From NCBI GenBank assembly GCA_030655715.1, contig JAUSPR010000012.1, positions 1 through 12,782 of the forward strand: a stretch of DNA of 12,782 bases, given 5' to 3'. The notes under the pieces were generated by a model. That model did not search any database. It worked only from the letters and a program-made list of their open reading frames with translations, and was not told where the DNA came from. The DNA comes from Thermoplasmata archaeon. GTDB lineage: Archaea; Thermoplasmatota; Thermoplasmata; SG8-5. Made by a program: the position numbers and the translations under genes. Positions 7,162-12,656 of the stretch are shown here, piece by piece (the stretch's first letter is position 1; the number at the start of each line of letters is the position of its first letter).

Positions 7162-7300
7162 CGTCGATCCACCGTTGCATACCGTGCATGTACTTTCATC
7201 GATAATCGAAGCGTAAAAGCTTCGATAAATCAGGTATGCAACTGCCATATGGTAAACTTCCAGCCCCGGGAATAAACGCCAGCTTCTTTAGGGGCTGGTA
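7160..7300 (+). repeat. Structured repeat unit 1, locus B (141 bp)
   Basis: First of two head-to-tail copies. Helices: Pa GTTGCATACC (7174-7183) with GGTATGCAAC (7233-7242), 10 bp; Pb ATCGAAGC (7205-7212) with GCTTCGAT (7219-7226), 8 bp with a 6-nt loop; Pc CCAGCCCC (7260-7267) with GGGGCTGG (7291-7298), 8 bp. Unpaired conserved motifs are CCGTGCAT after the Pa 5' arm and GATAAATCAGG leading into the Pa 3' arm. The same helices with different bases occur at 11437-11647 and on the minus strand at 12511-12782. No ORF of note is present. Confidence 0.85.
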
Positions 7301-7447
7301 GTCGTCGATCCACCGTTGCATACCGTGCATGTACTTTCATCGATAATCGAAGCGTAAAGGCTTCGATAAATCAGGTATGCAACTGCCATATGGTAAACTT
7401 CCAGCCCCGGGAATAAACGCCAGCTTCTTTAGGGGCTGGTAGTTTAC
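7301..7447 (+). repeat. Structured repeat unit 2, locus B (141 bp plus GTTTAC tail)
   Basis: Copy of 7160-7300 with one difference in 141 bases (A7218 versus G7359, in the Pb loop). Pa is 7315-7324/7374-7383, Pb 7346-7353/7360-7367, Pc 7401-7408/7432-7439. Unlike unit 1, Pc is extended by GTAAAC (7393-7398) pairing with GTTTAC (7442-7447) across a TT/TA internal loop. The terminal GTTTAC contains, on the minus strand, the TAA stop of the gene at 7444-7629. Confidence 0.85.
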
Positions 7448-7629
7448 TCGTCTTCGCCAAGGCCGGTGTATAAAAGCAGTGCAACCCCGAACCAGCTGAG
7501 CATGAGAATCATCAATGGCAGGTTCCCCCAGCTCAGGAAGACCTGGGCTATCAGGAATATCATAGGTATGCCAAATCCGAGGAATCCGTAAAGGAATTTT
7601 CCGTATTTTGATGTGATGAACTGGTTCAT
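7444..7629 (-). CDS. Small two-helix membrane protein, hypothetical
   Basis: Protein of 61 residues with two hydrophobic segments (about residues 12-34, FLYGFLGFGIPMIFLIAQVF, and 37-57, LPLMILMLSWFGVALLLY) and a short acidic end (GEDE). I do not recognise a family. A likely TATA box (GTTTTTAAA, 7659-7667) lies about 33 bp before the ATG, giving a short leader, so it may be transcribed separately from rpe, which ends 68 bp upstream. Its TAA stop lies within the GTTTAC tail of the repeat array, so the gene end abuts the structured repeat. Confidence 0.65.
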   Translation of the reverse strand: MNQFITSKYGKFLYGFLGFGIPMIFLIAQVFLSWGNLPLMILMLSWFGVALLLYTGLGEDE

Positions 7630-7658
7630 GTCAATCTTGTCGATGCATACGGAGGGGG

Positions 7659-7667
7659 TTTAAAAAC
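7659..7667 (-). promoter_or_regulatory. TATA-like box for the small membrane protein gene
   Basis: The minus strand reads AGTTTTTAAACC about 30-38 bp before the ATG at 7629. The T-run could equally help terminate rpe transcription, since it lies 30-40 bp past the rpe stop. Confidence 0.45.
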
Positions 7668-7697
7668 TTAACGATGGGTTCGGGCCAAAGTTCGAAA

Positions 7698-8366
7698 TTA
7701 GATGCCAGCTGCCGCCTTGAGTGCGGCAATCTCGCCTGCGGGGCCGCGCTTGCCCTTGAACACCGCTGAACCAGCCACGAAAATAGTTGCTCCGGCCTTC
7801 ACGACCTCTGCCACATTGTGCTCGTTGATGCCGCCGTCCACCTCAATCTCTATGTCCTGGCCTAGTTTTTCTGCCAATCTCCTGACCTCAGAAATCTTGG
7901 AGAAATGCTCATTCATGCATTTCTGGCCTCCGAAACCAGGGTTTACAGTCATAATTACGACCATGTCCAGCTCGGAGATGAACGGTTCCAGATCCTCAAT
8001 CGGGGTACATGGATTAACTGCCATGCCCACCTTCGCGCCCAAATCCCGAATGTGCTTGATAGTCTGGGTTGGATTGTCCTCCGACTCGACATGAAATGTC
8101 AGCCAGTCACTGCCTGCTTCGATGAATTCCCTGGCATACCTCATAGGGTGATTAATCATGAGATGTGTATCGAATGGAATTTTTGAAATGGCCTTCAGCT
8201 GCCTGGCAAATGCCGGTCCGAATGTGATATTCGGTACAAAATTTCCGTCCATGACGTCCAAATGGACCATATCCGCTCCTGCGTCATTCAAAATTCGAAT
8301 GGCATCTCCCAGATTGGTCAGGTCCGCCGAAAGAATCGAAGGGGCAATCTTCACTTTTCTATCCAT
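7698..8366 (-). CDS. rpe: Ribulose-phosphate 3-epimerase
   Basis: Protein of 222 residues, full length TIM barrel that interconverts ribulose 5-phosphate and xylulose 5-phosphate. Signatures: APSILSADL (8-16), VHLDVMDGNFVPNITFG (34-50), DTHLMI (66-71), MTVNPGFGGQ (139-148) and EVDGGIN (175-181). The metal/catalytic residues His36, Asp38, His68 and Asp177 are present, as is the phosphate-binding VAGSAVF. ATG 8366 is preferred to the in-frame GTG at 8375, because that GTG forms part of a strong Shine-Dalgarno GGTGAGG placed 3 nt before the ATG. The upstream coiled-coil gene ends 14 bp before, so the two probably share a transcript. Confidence 0.96.
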   Translation of the reverse strand: MDRKVKIAPSILSADLTNLGDAIRILNDAGADMVHLDVMDGNFVPNITFGPAFARQLKAISKIPFDTHLMINHPMRYAREFIEAGSDWLTFHVESEDNPTQTIKHIRDLGAKVGMAVNPCTPIEDLEPFISELDMVVIMTVNPGFGGQKCMNEHFSKISEVRRLAEKLGQDIEIEVDGGINEHNVAEVVKAGATIFVAGSAVFKGKRGPAGEIAALKAAAGI

Positions 8367-8368
8367 AA

Positions 8369-8375
8369 TCCTCAC
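8369..8375 (-). promoter_or_regulatory. Shine-Dalgarno site of rpe, decides the start
   Basis: The minus strand reads GATGGGGTGAGGATT directly before ATG 8366; GGTGAGG complements the archaeal 16S 3' end and overlaps the alternative GTG codon, making that GTG an unlikely start. Confidence 0.7.
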
Positions 8376-8380
8376 CCCAT

Positions 8381-8554
8381 CTAATTGTACATGTCAAGGA
8401 ATCTCTGGTTGTTCGGAATGGCATCGTACTCATCTTCGCCACCATCTATATCCATGACTATGTTAACGAGAGAATTCACTATCTCCTGCATGTGCTTGAG
8501 TTCGTTCCTGAGCTGCCTTATTTCTTCAACGAGTTCCTGGGTAGACTTGTCCAT
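8381..8554 (-). CDS. Small coiled-coil protein, hypothetical (57 aa)
   Basis: The sequence starts MDKSTQELVEEIRQLRNELK and continues through HMQEIVNSLVNIVMDIDGGEDEYDAIPNNQRFLDMYN. Residues 5-36 have heptad-like spacing (L8, I12, L15, L19, M22, I25, L29) consistent with a short coiled coil, followed by an acidic tail. The chosen ATG 8554 has GGGAGGG 5-6 nt upstream and a TATA box at 8594-8602; the longer frame reaching back to 8860 runs across csl4 and is rejected. It ends (TAG) 14 bp before rpe, implying cotranscription. I do not recognise a family. It may be an oligomerising or partner-binding microprotein. Confidence 0.75.
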   Translation of the reverse strand: MDKSTQELVEEIRQLRNELKHMQEIVNSLVNIVMDIDGGEDEYDAIPNNQRFLDMYN

Positions 8555-8593
8555 GCAATCCCTCCCTATGCATAAGGGTAAGTTCATTCTTGT

Positions 8594-8602
8594 TAAATAT
8601 AA
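8594..8602 (-). promoter_or_regulatory. TATA box for the coiled-coil gene and rpe
   Basis: The minus strand reads AATTATATTTAAC within the 61-bp gap between csl4 and the small gene. The expected start is near 8572, a leader of about 18 nt that includes the GGGAGGG site. Confidence 0.6.
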
Positions 8603-8615
8603 TTGCGGCGGAAAT

Positions 8616-9188
8616 TCACGCTTCAGTATATCCAGGCGTGAATTTGCCGAAATCACTAGCAAGTTTTCTGTGCTCGTTATTCTCGCATTCATTGCAGTAG
8701 AGTTTGCCGCTTTTATTGACCATCTGGATACGACATCGGCTGCATCTGGCCTTGAGAACTCCAAGTTCCGGCTCCTTGCTCGAAAGTTGAAGTGAAGGTC
8801 TTGCCTGAAGAACCCTGGCCCGTACCAGGTCGCCTGTGCGATATTCCTTCCTGGCATCATCGGTATATGCTTCCGTGATTTTGGACACGTGTATCACGCC
8901 CATCTCATTGAACCCCACTCGTTTCACTGAGTCCTCAACACCCGAGACAATAACATTGGCCAGGCTGTTTGAAACATTGGACACCTCACCGAGAATGATG
9001 TCCCCCGGCTTGAGTGCGCTTACTATCTTGATTTCCAGTACCTGGACGGTTTTTTCCGATTCATTGAACACGGGCTTGCCCATGACTGCAGCAAATATCG
9101 TGCCATTGCTCTCATATGTGCCCTGGCCAGGCATATATTCCTCGCTCGTTGCGAGCTCGTCGCCGGGCATTGCCATTTTTTCGTTCAT
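8616..9188 (-). CDS. csl4: Exosome RNA-binding subunit Csl4
   Basis: Protein of 190 residues in the usual three-part layout: N-terminal domain with PGDELATSEEYMPGQGTYE (8-26), S1 domain at about 61-137 (KPGDIILGEVSNVSNSLANV, MGVIHVSKI, LVRARVLQA), and a C-terminal zinc ribbon with Cys149-x2-Cys152 and Cys165-x2-Cys168. Csl4 caps the archaeal exosome ring (Rrp41/Rrp42) and recruits RNA and DnaG. The ATG overlaps the stop of the methylase gene (ATGA), with GATGAGG about 12 nt upstream, so the pair is an operon. Confidence 0.93.
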   Translation of the reverse strand: MNEKMAMPGDELATSEEYMPGQGTYESNGTIFAAVMGKPVFNESEKTVQVLEIKIVSALKPGDIILGEVSNVSNSLANVIVSGVEDSVKRVGFNEMGVIHVSKITEAYTDDARKEYRTGDLVRARVLQARPSLQLSSKEPELGVLKARCSRCRIQMVNKSGKLYCNECENNEHRKLASDFGKFTPGYTEA

Positions 9189-9784
9189 GGTCTCACAATC
9201 CTCATCATGGTAACATCGAAGAAGGCCATGTCCTTCGTGTGGAAATCGAAGGTATGTTTTATCTCCATTTTATATTTTCTCTCCATTTGGACAATTCTGT
9301 CATTTTTTACTATTTTTGTTCTGAGGAAATCCATGGTCTCGGCATTGTGAAGGCTATAGATCACATCGGCCAGTTCCATGGCTTTGTCAAGAAATGGAAT
9401 GTCTGCATGTTTTGTCTGGGAGCCGAACGGAGGATTCATGATGCATGTGTCATATTTCCCAGAGATGTCATCCACTTTACTGCACTGGAAATTGATGTCA
9501 CATCCTGCTTTTTCCGCGTTTCGCCTGGCTGCATCCAGTGCCTCGGCATCAATATCTAGCCCGACAATCTCCAAGGCTCCTAGCAGGCAGGCGCCGATTG
9601 AAAAAACACCTGTGCCGCATCCAAGGTCAATAATGCTTTTCGATTCAATGTCGCCGAATGCGTGGGCCGTGTAAAGGATATCGGCCGCTATCTTTGCCGG
9701 TGTTGCATATTGCTCCAACTTGGCTTTTGGATTGGCAAATCCCTCAAGGCCCTGAAGCCGAATCTCCAGCACTCTCTGTTTCAT
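9185..9784 (-). CDS. METTL5-like RNA N6-adenine methyltransferase (COG2263)
   Basis: Protein of 199 residues, SAM-dependent Rossmann methylase. Visible motifs: LEQYATP (24-30), the SAM-binding DLGCGTGVFSIGA (53-65), GLDIDAEAL (75-83) for the ribose contact, and catalytic NPPFGSQTKHADIPFL (117-132), the NPPF motif typical of N6-adenine methylases. Homologues include METTL5, which makes m6A in 18S rRNA; the archaeal target is inferred, not shown here. I chose ATG 9784, which gives the usual MKxRxLEIxLQxLEGF start and lies 27 bp from a TATA box (leaderless); a TTG at 9808 would add eight residues. The gene overlaps csl4. Confidence 0.9.
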   Translation of the reverse strand: MKQRVLEIRLQGLEGFANPKAKLEQYATPAKIAADILYTAHAFGDIESKSIIDLGCGTGVFSIGACLLGALEIVGLDIDAEALDAARRNAEKAGCDINFQCSKVDDISGKYDTCIMNPPFGSQTKHADIPFLDKAMELADVIYSLHNAETMDFLRTKIVKNDRIVQMERKYKMEIKHTFDFHTKDMAFFDVTMMRIVRP

Positions 9785-9805
9785 GCGTGGGTTAGTGTCG
9801 TCATT

Positions 9806-9815
9806 CAATTAAACT
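9806..9815 (-). promoter_or_regulatory. TATA-like box for the methylase-csl4 operon (leaderless geometry)
   Basis: The minus strand reads AGTTTAATTG, centred about 27 bp before ATG 9784. No Shine-Dalgarno sequence precedes that ATG, in keeping with a leaderless mRNA. Confidence 0.5.
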
Positions 9816-9886
9816 TTTTGCCAGGATATCTGAAATGTTAACATCCAACACATGGCCAGCACAAAATAATATTTCCCGAACGCAAA

Positions 9887-9894
9887 GTATTTAC
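9887..9894 (+). promoter_or_regulatory. TATA-like box for the 37-aa gene
   Basis: GCAAAGTATTTACAC contains a TATA-like GTATTTAC preceded by purines, centred about 33 bp before ATG 9923. It would give a leader of only a few bases. It is divergent from the methylase promoter. Confidence 0.4.
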
Positions 9895-9922
9895 ACCCCT
9901 TCGTACAATATTATCTATTACA

Positions 9923-10036
9923 ATGTTAGTAGTGAAGGTTTCGGAAAAACTGAAGTACAATGTCGGAAAACTTCAGAAGGGTATCAAGGTATCAGGGAAC
10001 ATACCAAAGGTCGTAATAACTGCGGAAGAAGATTAA
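9923..10036 (+). CDS. Probable 37-aa small protein, hypothetical
   Basis: The predicted product begins MLVVKVSEKLKYNVGKLQKG, continues IKVSGNIPKVVITAEED and ends at TAA. It is rich in alternating hydrophobic/basic residues (VVKV, KGIKVS, PKVVIT), suggesting two or three short beta strands, with an acidic end. The frame has ordinary codon use, a TATA-like box at 9887-9894, and lies in the 9785-10106 spacer, which otherwise would be empty. A longer open frame on the same strand (9835-10077) reads as low-complexity unnatural protein and is rejected. I do not recognise a family, and the short length keeps confidence moderate. From 10037 to 10106 I see nothing. Confidence 0.5.
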   Translation: MLVVKVSEKLKYNVGKLQKGIKVSGNIPKVVITAEED

Positions 10037-10106
10037 CGATCGGGGGGCTAAGGAATGTTTTACCAGTCAATAGTTAGCTTTAGCGCAAAATAGTGAGAAA
10101 ACTGGC

Positions 10107-11369
10107 TTAACAGTTCTCGATTTCTTTCATAACCCTTTTGAGCTGTTTTTCAAGTTCCAAGTGAAGATATAGATTGGCAGCCCGGCGCAGCTCGCTTTTT
10201 GCCTGTTCCACTTCGCCTTTTTGCTTTAATGCGAGGCCGTACTCTTCATAGACCTCTGCCAGCGAGATTGGCGTGTTAATCTCCATGAAGACCTCAATAG
10301 CTTTTTTATTGTACTCCTCCATCTTAGGCCAGTCTTTTCTGGCCGCATATAACCGCCCATAATTCTGATAGATGCCTCCGATGCCTACCTTGTCCCCTAT
10401 CCTCATGAGAATGTCAAAGCTACCATCTAGATTCTTTTTGGCCTTGTCCAGCTTTCCCAGATGTATAAGTGCTTCACTCGAGTTGAACTCGGCCCAGGCC
10501 ATCATGTTCATCCAACCGCCTTTTTCACCGTACTCCCTGCATTTGTCGAATTGCACCAGGGCCTTTTCCCAATCTGCAAGCTGAAGGTAAGTGTCTCCCA
10601 GGTTATTGTAGGCACGGGAGATTTCGTAAACCTCATCTGTCTCCTTGAGATATTTCAGAGCTTCCTGGTAATGCCCAATTGCTTCTTTCATTTCATGACT
10701 ATCAGAATGTATGTTTCCGAGGCCGATATGTGCCGAGCCAAGTATCTTCTTGTCATCTACTTTGAGAGCAAATTCGATGGCCCTTTCTTGATATTGTCCA
10801 GCAAGTTCGTAGTTACCCTTGTTCCAGTAGATGCCGCCTATCATATTACAAGCCTGGCCTATGGATTTTGCCTCTCCAGATTCCTCGGCAGCCTCCAGTG
10901 CCTGTTCGTAATAGTCCAGAGCCTGGTCGAATTCTGACCGTTCCTGATGAATGAATCCCAGTCTTCGAAGATATTGGGAAACTTCGGGCTGATTGTTGCT
11001 GGCCCTTGCAGCGGCCAGAAGTTTGTTAAAATATTCGAAGGCTTTGTCCCACTCTGCCGAGAAAATGCAAGTCATGCCCAGGTCTTCCAGCATCTTGTTG
11101 CGTTTCACCTCGCTTTTCTCTCCGGCCGCAACCTGATCCAGGTTCTCCAGTTTCTTGATTTCGGAATAAATTTTCCTGGCTTTTTCATAACCACCGAAGG
11201 TTCTCATGACCTCCGATAGGTTGCTCGCGAGTTTCGGTAGATCTGGCGGCTCTATGTCGTTCGGGTCAGAACCTATCAACATGCACTGCTTTTTAACAAT
11301 GAAACCGCCAATGTCGCTCATCTCTCTATTCATGATGGCGTAAATTTGCTTGGTAAGTTCTTTTGACAT
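10107..11369 (-). CDS. TPR-repeat protein (about eight 40-residue repeats)
   Basis: Protein of 420 residues, no signal peptide or membrane segment. Residues 1-80 are a helical domain (IMNREMSDIGGFIVKKQCML, then LSEVMRTFGGYEKARKIYSEI) that I cannot name. From about 92 to 405 there are eight tetratricopeptide-like repeats with a 40-residue period (starts near 92, 132, 172, 212, 252, 292, 332, 372), each with A-helix LG-x-I/Y-x-x-x-x-x-x-(Y/W) and B-helix A-x-x-x-(Y/F)-x-x-A-(L/I), e.g. LDYYEQALEAAEESGEA and IGHYQEALKYLKETDE. This 40-residue TPR type is typical of protein-interaction scaffolds. The ATG has GGAGGG about 3 nt upstream and a TATA box at 11404-11413. The partner is unknown; it is divergent from the second PAC2 gene, with a structured repeat in the shared intergenic region. 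Confidence 0.9.
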   Translation of the reverse strand: MSKELTKQIYAIMNREMSDIGGFIVKKQCMLIGSDPNDIEPPDLPKLASNLSEVMRTFGGYEKARKIYSEIKKLENLDQVAAGEKSEVKRNKMLEDLGMTCIFSAEWDKAFEYFNKLLAAARASNNQPEVSQYLRRLGFIHQERSEFDQALDYYEQALEAAEESGEAKSIGQACNMIGGIYWNKGNYELAGQYQERAIEFALKVDDKKILGSAHIGLGNIHSDSHEMKEAIGHYQEALKYLKETDEVYEISRAYNNLGDTYLQLADWEKALVQFDKCREYGEKGGWMNMMAWAEFNSSEALIHLGKLDKAKKNLDGSFDILMRIGDKVGIGGIYQNYGRLYAARKDWPKMEEYNKKAIEVFMEINTPISLAEVYEEYGLALKQKGEVEQAKSELRRAANLYLHLELEKQLKRVMKEIENC

Positions 11370-11403
11370 GACCCTCCTATTCAGACCTATATTTCTCTCT
11401 TAG

Positions 11404-11413
11404 CTTATAGTTT
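11404..11413 (-). promoter_or_regulatory. TATA-like box for the TPR gene
   Basis: The minus strand reads GTTAAAACTATAAGC. The expected start is near 11383-11387, leaving about 15 nt of leader that contains the AGGAGGGT site at 11371-11378. It is 24 bp from the left end of structured repeat A. Confidence 0.5.
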
Positions 11414-11436
11414 TAACGATGAAGTTTGTGTTGGGG

Positions 11437-11647
11437 GTTTACTGTACAAATGCCGAGAACGCTCAGTCCTTTAGGGCCGAGATGAATCGGCATGAACAGT
11501 AAAAACGTGATAGACCGCCATGCGCCGTGCATAATTTTGCATATGAAATCAAAGCTAAATGGCTTTGATAAATTAGGTGCATGGCCTACACGTGTAAACT
11601 TCCAGCCACACAACAAACGCCAGCTCCTTTAGGGGCTGGTAGTTTAC
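11437..11647 (+). ncRNA. Structured repeat, locus A (single complete copy, about 211 nt)
   Basis: Helices in order: P0, outer TTTACTGT (11438-11445) with ACAGTAAA (11496-11503), middle ATGCCGA (11450-11456) with TCGGCAT (11487-11493), tip CTCAGTCC/GGGCCGAG (11462-11469/11474-11481, one A-C mismatch, one G-U). Pa GCCATGCGCC (11517-11526) with GGTGCATGGC (11576-11585), one G-U, prolonged by ACGTG (11505-11509)/CACGT (11589-11593). Pb ATCAAAGC (11548-11555) with GCTTTGAT (11562-11569). Pc GTAAAC-TT-CCAGCC (11594-11607) with GGCTGG-TA-GTTTAC (11634-11647). Compared with locus B most Pa pairs differ but pair. The Pa G-U pair exists only in the plus-strand reading, mildly supporting that strand. 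It lies between the divergent TPR and PAC2 genes. Whether it is transcribed is unknown. Confidence 0.75.
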
Positions 11648-11700
11648 AACCTTTGACATTTTGCATGATTGATGTTTTGTCTGAAATTGATATTGTGTAC

Positions 11701-11710
11701 TTTATGTTTA
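11701..11710 (+). promoter_or_regulatory. TATA-like box for the second PAC2-family gene
   Basis: TTTATGTTTA lies about 40 bp before ATG 11747. The predicted start near 11730 leaves a short leader containing GAGGA (11736-11740). Confidence 0.4.
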
Positions 11711-11746
11711 AGTACAGGCATGCAGATATAGGGACGAGGAAACACC

Positions 11747-12535
11747 ATGCCAGAGGATATTGAGATATACGAACTGAAGAAGGTGGACATTCGCGGTGCA
11801 ACAGTCATTGACGGCTTTCCCAGTGTTGGCCTTGTCAGCTCGATAGTGGCCAATTACCTAATCAACACCCTTAAACTTACTCAGGTTGGAACCATGGATT
11901 CGGTGTACTTTCCTACAGTATCTTTGGTAAGGGACGGAATACCCCACAATCCCGTGAGAATATATGCCGGCGAGAAAATCGGTACCGGTCCCGGTTCCAT
12001 GGATCAGATTGTCGTTTTCATTTCAGAATTTCAGCCACCACCCAACCTAGTCAAGCCCATTGCCAGTGCCATGCTGGACTGGGCGCAGGACCAGAGATGC
12101 AAGATGTTGGTGTCCCCAGAAGGACTGATCATTGATAGAGAATCTATTGACATTGAAGGAGATGACGGCGAGGCCGAACTCGGCGTTTACGGCGTTGGTA
12201 GTACTGACTGGATGCGCGAGGAGCTTCTCAAAAACGGTATAAACGAGTTCACCGAGGGTGTTATCACTGGCGTTGCAGGAGTTCTTCTCAATGAGGGCAA
12301 GCGCAGGGACTTCAATGTTGCCACCATACTGGCCGAGGCCCATCCCGATTACCCGGACGCCAGGGCAGCAGCAAGGGTCATGGAGATGATTGATAAATTC
12401 TTGCTTCACATCGACCTGGACGTAACCCCATTGTACGAAGAAGCGGAACGGATTGAGTCGCAGCTGAAGAACATACACAAGCAGACGAAGAAGAACAAAG
12501 CACCAGGCCAAAATCAGCCTTCTATGTACGGATAA
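11747..12535 (+). CDS. PAC2 family protein (COG1938-like), proteasome assembly chaperone homologue
   Basis: Protein of 262 residues. IDGFPSVGLVSSIVANYLI at about 21-39 is the PAC2-family N-terminal signature; RIYAGEKIG, DQIVVFISEFQPPP (86-99) and ITGVAGVLLNEG (about 173-184) complete the core, and the C-terminus is a charged helix (YEEAERIESQLKNIHKQTKKNK). It belongs to the branch of larger archaeal PAC2-like proteins (COG1938), distinct from the one at 4789-5541. SD GAGGA lies 6 nt before the ATG. The last seven codons and the TAA (12512-12535) lie inside structured repeat C and recur at 12658-12681, so the C-terminal NQPSMYG is repeat-derived. A chaperone role is inferred from the family. 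Confidence 0.87.
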   Translation: MPEDIEIYELKKVDIRGATVIDGFPSVGLVSSIVANYLINTLKLTQVGTMDSVYFPTVSLVRDGIPHNPVRIYAGEKIGTGPGSMDQIVVFISEFQPPPNLVKPIASAMLDWAQDQRCKMLVSPEGLIIDRESIDIEGDDGEAELGVYGVGSTDWMREELLKNGINEFTEGVITGVAGVLLNEGKRRDFNVATILAEAHPDYPDARAAARVMEMIDKFLLHIDLDVTPLYEEAERIESQLKNIHKQTKKNKAPGQNQPSMYG

Positions 12536-12656
12536 TCTGCGAGCCGAAGGCTGATTATGGCCTGTTTCCGTAGGTCGTGTGCCTGATTTATCGAAGCTGG
12601 ATGGCTTCGATTTTCTTTGAATATATTTGTACGGCACACGACGGTATATCGTTTTA
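12511..12656 (-). repeat. Structured repeat unit, locus C, minus orientation (146 bp)
   Basis: Head-to-tail with the next copy at period 146. Read on the minus strand it has the same order as loci A and B. Pa arms lie at 12633-12642 and 12574-12583 (GTCGTGTGCC/GGCACACGAC). Pb arms lie at 12604-12611 and 12590-12597 (ATCGAAGC/GCTTCGAT). Pc arms lie at 12546-12556 and 12512-12522 (AATCAGCCTTC/GAAGGCTGATT, perfect 11 bp). The conserved GATAAATCAGG and CCGTAC motifs lie in the same places. The unit overlaps the last 25 bases of the PAC2 gene. Confidence 0.82.

Noticed and set aside
7098..7447. CRISPR array.
   Set aside because: The units are 141 bp and nearly identical throughout, with internal helices and no short repeat/variable spacer pattern.
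8555..8860. N-terminal extension of the coiled-coil ORF, 102 residues upstream of M8554.
   Set aside because: It runs antiparallel in register with csl4 coding sequence on the same strand but in another frame, and a strong SD and TATA box support the ATG at 8554.
9835..10077. 80-residue plus-strand open frame in the methylase-TPR spacer.
   Set aside because: Composition is unlike a protein, and the better supported 37-aa frame overlaps it in another phase.
11437..11647. Identification as H/ACA guide RNA, SRP RNA or RNase P RNA.
   Set aside because: The Pa-Pb internal loop is strongly asymmetric (about 20 versus 6-7 nt), no consistent ACA box follows Pa, and the length and motifs do not match SRP or RNase P RNA.
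12047..12637. 196-residue minus-strand open frame over the PAC2 gene and repeat C.
   Set aside because: It is a shadow of the PAC2 gene, with no family resemblance and no promoter.
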